This document shows, piece by piece, positions 52,762-56,432 of a stretch of DNA of 56,432 bases. The stretch spans positions 1 through 56,432 of the forward strand of contig CAZMLU010000007.1 in assembly GCA_964567295.1 (NCBI GenBank), written 5' to 3'. Origin of the DNA: SLJK01 sp964567295. GTDB lineage: Bacteria > Bacillota > Dethiobacteria > DTU022 > UBA8154. Position numbers and translations under genes: made by a program. The notes beneath the pieces are model-generated. The model was not told the origin of the DNA and made no database searches. It was given only the letters and a program-made list of their open reading frames with translations. How positions within the stretch are numbered: position 1 is the stretch's first letter; each line of letters begins with the position of its first letter.

Positions 52762-54218
52762 TATTCTTTTTCTTTCTCCTTTTCCTGGGGCAGATTAGTT
52801 TCCAATGTTTCTACCAATGTTTCTGCCAGCATTTCGTCCTCATCTTCCTGTATAGAACGCAAATCCAAAAGCACCTTTCCTTTACGTATACGGCAAAGCA
52901 CAGGCGATCTGGCCTTGCGAAGTCTGTCCACCACAACTTTTCCTGTTTGGCCGAGAGCTTCCAGGCTTACCTGATAGCTAGGCAGGGAAACCAGTGGCAT
53001 AGAACCGCCCCCTACCCTAGCCTTCTCCCGGGTAATCCCCACCTTAAAATAACCTTGCAAAGATTTTTGCAGGAGTTCTGAGAGGTGGCGCGCTCTGGTC
53101 AGCAGGCTATCCTCAGAAATGGTCAACATTCGTAAAACAGGGATCTCTTCCAAAGCTTTCTGCTTATCCAGATAAAGCCTTAACGTGGCTTCCAATGCTG
53201 AAAGAGTCATTTTATCAACCCGCAGCGCCCTTAATAACTGATTTCCTTTTATAGCCTGGATATATTTTTTGCTTCCTGCAATAATACCAGCCTGTGGACC
53301 ACCAAGCAACTTGTCACCGCTAAAAGTAACCAGATCCACCCCGCTCTCCAGGGAGTCCTGCACCAGGGGCTCATAAGGCAAGCCATAAGAAGTCAGATTT
53401 ACAAGCATTCCGCTTCCCAAATCCTCCATGAGCGGGATACCATATTCTTGCCCCAACCCGGAAAGTTTTCGGACATCCACATTCGCCGTAAAACCCATAA
53501 TCTTGAAGTTGCTCGTGTGAACCTTCAACAATAAAGCCGTATGTTCAGTAATGGCTTTTCTGTAGTCGTCCGGGTAAGACTTGTTAGTGGTTCCAACCTC
53601 CCTTAACGTGCAACCGCTGCGAGCCATCACCTCAGGGATACGAAACGAACCACCAATTTCCACCAACTCTCCCCTGGAAACAATCACCTCACTATTTGCA
53701 GCAAGAGAATTGAGTGCCAAAAAAACAGCCCCAGCATTATTATTGACTACCAGGGCCGCTTCAGCGCCGGTAAGATAACAGATAAGTTCTTCCACATGCT
53801 GATAGCGGGTAGATCTTTTTCCGAACTCCAGCGAAAGCTCCAAATTACTGAAGCCTGCACTGGCAGCACGCACTGCATCCAAGGCCGCTCTGGGCAGGGG
53901 AGCTCTCCCCAGGTTCGTATGCAGCAAAACCCCTGTTGCATTGTAAACTCGCTTAAGATTTGGGGTATGACGGCTTTCTATAATGTCCAGTATTTCTTGG
54001 GCCAGGGTAATGGAAGATATATCTATTCCTTGCAAACTCTCATCTGAGTTAGAGCTTAAAATTTGTTCCCTCTTAGTTGCCAACACTTGCTGGGCGGCCT
54101 CAACTACAATTTCTCTAGAGCTATTTTTCACCATTTCTCGCAATTTTTCTTGTTCCAGAAGTATATCTACAGCCGGCAAGTTGCGCAGGTATTTTTGTTT
54201 GTTCGAGGTAACACTCAA
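52761..54218 (-). CDS. selA: L-seryl-tRNA(Sec) selenium transferase SelA
   Basis: SelA converts seryl-tRNA-Sec to selenocysteyl-tRNA-Sec using selenophosphate. The 485-residue PLP enzyme shows RNLPAVDILLEQE at the N-terminus, YNATGVLLHTNLGRAPLP, VVNNNAGAVFLALN, GELVEIGGSFRIPEVM, and the PLP lysine motif TFSGDKLLGGPQAGII. The start is TTG, about 8 nt after GGAGG. With selB and tRNA-Sec nearby, the pathway lacks only selD in this window. Confidence 0.96.
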   Translation of the reverse strand: MSVTSNKQKYLRNLPAVDILLEQEKLREMVKNSSREIVVEAAQQVLATKREQILSSNSDESLQGIDISSITLAQEILDIIESRHTPNLKRVYNATGVLLHTNLGRAPLPRAALDAVRAASAGFSNLELSLEFGKRSTRYQHVEELICYLTGAEAALVVNNNAGAVFLALNSLAANSEVIVSRGELVEIGGSFRIPEVMARSGCTLREVGTTNKSYPDDYRKAITEHTALLLKVHTSNFKIMGFTANVDVRKLSGLGQEYGIPLMEDLGSGMLVNLTSYGLPYEPLVQDSLESGVDLVTFSGDKLLGGPQAGIIAGSKKYIQAIKGNQLLRALRVDKMTLSALEATLRLYLDKQKALEEIPVLRMLTISEDSLLTRARHLSELLQKSLQGYFKVGITREKARVGGGSMPLVSLPSYQVSLEALGQTGKVVVDRLRKARSPVLCRIRKGKVLLDLRSIQEDEDEMLAETLVETLETNLPQEKEKEKE

Positions 54219-54303
54219 TTACTTCCCTCCTCTCCGTCTGCACCCCATTATATCTAAAAACAGTTCTAAAATCCATCTCCGGAACGATTTTTAACTTTTC
54301 CAC

Positions 54304-54357
54304 AAATAAAAAAGCCCTGGGGTTAGCTGCCCTAAAAGCAACCTTAAGCCAGAGCCC
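54304..54357 (-). terminator. Intrinsic terminator between the EF-Tu-like gene and selA
   Basis: On the minus strand GGGCTCTGG (54349-54357) pairs with CCAGGGC (54314-54320), with an inner GGTT-GCT/AGC-AACC helix, then T6 and ATTT. This separates the EF-Tu-like gene from selA, unless it acts as an attenuator. Confidence 0.75.
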
Positions 54358-54402
54358 AAAAAATCTGTATATTAGGAATTCACTAAAGCAAAACGCTATT
54401 TT

Positions 54403-54657
54403 TCAGTCCTCCAACTTATAAACAGTATCCCCTACCCTTACCTTATCCTGCACCTTTAATCCAACCTGCTGTCCAGGTTCGGCCCTATCAATATCCTGAT
54501 GCTCAACCTGCATAGAATCAACTTTTTGCTGGAAGTCGGTGCTGGCACCTTTAAATGCAATCTTGTCTCCAACAGCCAACGCAGAAGTCAACTCCAAAGC
54601 TGCCACTGAAGCCTTGCTGAAGAAATGGGTGACCGTTCCAATTTCTTTTTCCGGCAT
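54403..54657 (-). CDS. EF-Tu domain II-like small protein
   Basis: This 84-residue protein consists only of a beta-barrel similar to domain II of translation GTPases: GTVTHFFSKASVAALEL, LAVGDKIAFKG, STDFQQKVDSMQVEH, PGQQVGLKVQDKVRVGD and a final VYKL. There is no GTPase domain. The same module occurs at the C-terminus of some U32 peptidases and as free proteins of unknown role. ATG at 54657 lies 9 nt after GGAGGTG; an ATG at 54678 overlaps that site. It is the gene before selA, though a terminator lies between them. Confidence 0.8.
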   Translation of the reverse strand: MPEKEIGTVTHFFSKASVAALELTSALAVGDKIAFKGASTDFQQKVDSMQVEHQDIDRAEPGQQVGLKVQDKVRVGDTVYKLED

Positions 54658-54738
54658 ACCAACATTCACCTCCCCCATTGTTTCTATTATATAATTCTAC
54701 CTTAATTAAACTATATCCTCTTAATGTTCAATAAATTC

Positions 54739-54768
54739 TTGACAAAATTTCAGAGGCAATGGTAATAT
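54739..54768 (+). promoter_or_regulatory. Sigma-A promoter of the MFS gene
   Basis: TTGACA (54739-54744), 18 nt, TAATAT (54763-54768) on the plus strand. A second -10, TATAAT at 54795-54800, lies closer to the gene but has only a poor -35. Both are within the divergent gap. Confidence 0.65.
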
Positions 54769-54820
54769 TTGTACGTATTTGTATTAATATTTGCTATAAT
54801 CTAAAGATAGAGGATACTTT

Positions 54821-56095
54821 ATGCACAAATTTGGAAGACGTGAAACCATCTTTTTGGTGTTATGCTTTTTATTTATATTTGCCCTTTTCCTCCGTACCAG
54901 CCCGGCTGTAATCGTTACCGAACTCATGAACTCCTTTAATGTTCCCGCTGCTGCACTGGGGCTAATGTCTTCCTCTTTTTTTTACGCTTATGCATTTGCA
55001 CAAGTCCCTATAGGTTTTCTCTCTGATAGAATCGGGGTGCGACGCACCGTAATGTACTTCGGACTACTGGGATGTATTGGTACTGTAATGTTTGCTTTTT
55101 CTCCAGCCATTCAAATGGCCACTTGGGCACGTATCTTAACCGGTGCAGGTACAGCAGGAGTATGGATCCCCGCTCTTAAATATCTCTCAGTTAGCTACAA
55201 ACCAGATGAATTTGCCATCTTTACTAGTGTCATTAATGCTATCGGCGGGATAGGACTTCTACTTGCGACTCTTCCTATGGCGTTGTTGGTAGATAATATC
55301 GGGTGGCGAAATTCTTATCTGCTCGCCTCCGTATTAATGCTGACATTGTTATTAACAAACTGGCAACTTATGAAGAGTCATAATACTACACCAAACCAGA
55401 ACTCCAACAGTTCTCAAAATAACGACAATAGGCCCGTATCCTTAAAACACAGTTTTTCTTTTCTGAAAAATCGGACTTTTTGGCTCTTTTTCTTCTGGGC
55501 TTTCCTTTATTATGGAGTACTCTTCAGTTTCACCGGCCTATGGGGGGCCTCTTATCTCCAGGACACCTTCAATATCGCCAGAAATAGGGCCAGTTTACAC
55601 TTGCTTTTTACTACGATAGGAATGATGGGAGGAGGTCTTATATGGGGATTGCTTTCGGATCGTTATTATCGTGCACGTAAGCCCATCCTTCTCCTGGGAA
55701 CCATTGGAACCCTGGGAACCTGGATTTTTTTCGCCTTCCTGCCTATGTATCCTGGCTTTTTCTGGGCCACTCTACTCTATCTTTCGGTAGGGTTCTTCGG
55801 GATTGTCTTCCTAATAAACTTGGGATGTGTTAAAGAACTATTCCCCCTGGAGATCGCAGGAACAGCCATGGGCACAGTAAATGCAGCCATGTTTTTAGGA
55901 GTAGCCTTCTTCCAGGGAACCACAGGCTACCTGTTGGACTTTTTTAGCACCAACGCTCTTTTTCTTGGTGGTTACCGCGCAATCTTCTATTTCTATTTAG
56001 CAGGCACCGCCCTGGCTCTTGTAATGGTTCTACTTATGCCTGAAACATTCCCAGACAAACAACCAAAAAAAATGGACTCTAAGAGTCCACGCTAA
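54821..56095 (+). CDS. Major facilitator superfamily transporter
   Basis: This 424-residue polytopic protein with about 12 membrane helices is the only plus-strand gene. The loop 2-3 motif A is clear (GFLSDRIGVRRTV, 65-77), with a second copy at the pseudo-repeat (GLLSDRYYRARKP). A hydrophilic central loop rich in Asn and Ser (about 188-205) joins the two halves. The N-terminus (EREF-like FGRRETIFLVLCF and ELMNSFN) resembles nitrate/hexuronate-type or GlpT-like MFS members, but the substrate cannot be named. The ribosome site is AGAGGA. Its last 17 nt overlap the convergent zinc-ribbon gene. Confidence 0.85.
   Translation: MHKFGRRETIFLVLCFLFIFALFLRTSPAVIVTELMNSFNVPAAALGLMSSSFFYAYAFAQVPIGFLSDRIGVRRTVMYFGLLGCIGTVMFAFSPAIQMATWARILTGAGTAGVWIPALKYLSVSYKPDEFAIFTSVINAIGGIGLLLATLPMALLVDNIGWRNSYLLASVLMLTLLLTNWQLMKSHNTTPNQNSNSSQNNDNRPVSLKHSFSFLKNRTFWLFFFWAFLYYGVLFSFTGLWGASYLQDTFNIARNRASLHLLFTTIGMMGGGLIWGLLSDRYYRARKPILLLGTIGTLGTWIFFAFLPMYPGFFWATLLYLSVGFFGIVFLINLGCVKELFPLEIAGTAMGTVNAAMFLGVAFFQGTTGYLLDFFSTNALFLGGYRAIFYFYLAGTALALVMVLLMPETFPDKQPKKMDSKSPR
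56065..56089 (-). terminator. Intrinsic terminator inside the MFS coding end
   Basis: TGGACTC (56073-56079) and GAGTCCA (56083-56089) form a 7-bp stem with a 3-nt loop, followed on the minus strand by eight T (56065-56072). It ends the zinc-ribbon transcript within the 3' end of the opposite MFS gene. Confidence 0.75.
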
Positions 56096-56237
56096 ACCGT
56101 TCTTTGTGCTTACATCCTACACAAAGTAAATCTACATCTCCGTCGTTCCAAACTAATATTACCGCCTGGTTGCCATCACACACCGGGCATTTACTAATAT
56201 GACTATTGATTACCTGAGATTCAAACTCCTCTTCCAT
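56079..56237 (-). CDS. Small zinc-ribbon protein
   Basis: This 52-residue protein has two CxxC pairs: KCPVC (near 16-20) and CVGC (39-42), separated by a beta-rich WNDGDVDLL segment. This is a classic zinc ribbon. The ribosome site CAGGAGG is 5-6 nt ahead of the ATG. It lies 85 nt downstream of tRNA-Sec on the same strand, so they may share a transcript. Its function is unknown; nothing in the sequence names a partner. Confidence 0.75.
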   Translation of the reverse strand: MEEEFESQVINSHISKCPVCDGNQAVILVWNDGDVDLLCVGCKHKERFSVDS

Positions 56238-56322
56238 CTTTTGCCTCCTGATCTCATAATTTCCTTTTAAAACTTTTCCTGCCCTTTAATTTTACAGCTT
56301 ATAAAGAACTGCTAAAATTTTT

Positions 56323-56418
56323 TGGCGGGAGTAGATGGGAATCGAACCCACCATGGACTTCGTCAGCCCACCACCGGATTTGAAGTCCGGGAGCGCCACC
56401 AGGCCGCTAACTACTCCC
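56323..56418 (-). tRNA. selC: tRNA-Sec (anticodon UCA)
   Basis: The 96-nt minus-strand RNA has an 8-bp acceptor stem (GGGAGUAG/CUACUCCC), a G discriminator and an encoded CCA (56323-56325). The anticodon arm is CCGGA-CUUCAAA-UCCGG, with UCA at 56381-56383. A long variable arm (GGUGGGCUGACGAAGUCCAU region) and a T arm with GGUUCGAUUCC complete it. The extended acceptor, long extra arm and UCA anticodon together identify selenocysteine tRNA. Confidence 0.96.
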
Positions 56419-56432
56419 AAATACGAAGAATT

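Noticed and set aside
1..56432. CRISPR arrays, insertion sequences, prophage or integrase genes
   Set aside because: No regularly spaced repeats, transposase-like frames or attachment-site duplications were seen on either strand.

Overview
The window is a chromosomal segment from an anaerobic, low-to-moderate GC Firmicute of the Clostridia type (Peptococcaceae or Syntrophomonas-like). This placement rests on gene order and gene content, not on a database search. The supporting signs are the gram-positive order secD-secF-recJ-relA-dtd-hisS-aspS, a 6S RNA after aspS, lysine synthesis through LL-diaminopimelate aminotransferase, many TTG starts behind strong Shine-Dalgarno sites, and oxygen-sensitive Hdr/Etf redox genes. 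Nearly every gene is on the minus strand, so transcription runs from high to low coordinates. The exception is one MFS transporter at the right end. I see no transposase, phage gene or CRISPR array.

Layout from right to left, in the direction of transcription. 56.4-50.9 kb is a selenocysteine module: tRNA-Sec, a small zinc-ribbon protein, an EF-Tu-domain-II-like small protein, selA and selB, with the plus-strand MFS gene in between. 50.5-39.3 kb is a redox block: an HdrD-like iron-sulfur protein, EtfB, EtfA, HdrA, an MvhD/FlxD protein, three Flx-like subunits (two ferredoxin-type and one NAD(P)H/FAD type), an RseC-like membrane protein, and a fused 3-hydroxyacyl-CoA dehydrogenase/enoyl-CoA hydratase. 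39.1-34.6 kb holds lysA, dapF, dapL and asd. 34.6-31.9 kb holds bshC and bshA (bacillithiol). 31.9-29.4 kb holds hisH-hisA-hisF-hisI. Then come ogt, an HD phosphohydrolase, secD, secF, a LapA-like protein, recJ, relA, dtd, hisS, aspS, 6S RNA and mgtE. A very strong terminator at 15.0 kb separates these from the dcw (division and cell wall) cluster: mraZ, rsmH, ftsL, a class B PBP, murE, murF, mraY, murD, ftsW, murG, murB, murA and ftsQ.

The parts fit one lifestyle. DapL, DapF and Asd supply meso-diaminopimelate to the DNPR-type MurE in the dcw cluster. The beta-oxidation fusion enzyme, EtfAB, the HdrD-like protein and HdrA-Flx look like an electron-transfer system joining acyl-CoA oxidation or reduction to NAD(H) and probably ferredoxin. 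This arrangement is the best candidate in the window for an incompletely described system.

The dcw cluster looks eroded. murA has an in-frame TAA that cuts off its last fifth. The PBP has lost its C-terminal PASTA domains to frameshifts and a nonsense codon, and the remnants are still readable. murC is missing from its usual place between murG and murB. Regulatory elements that can be seen are a triple AAAGTGG MraZ operator, consensus sigma-A promoters for hisS-aspS, 6S RNA and the MFS gene, and a 26-bp perfect inverted-repeat terminator.
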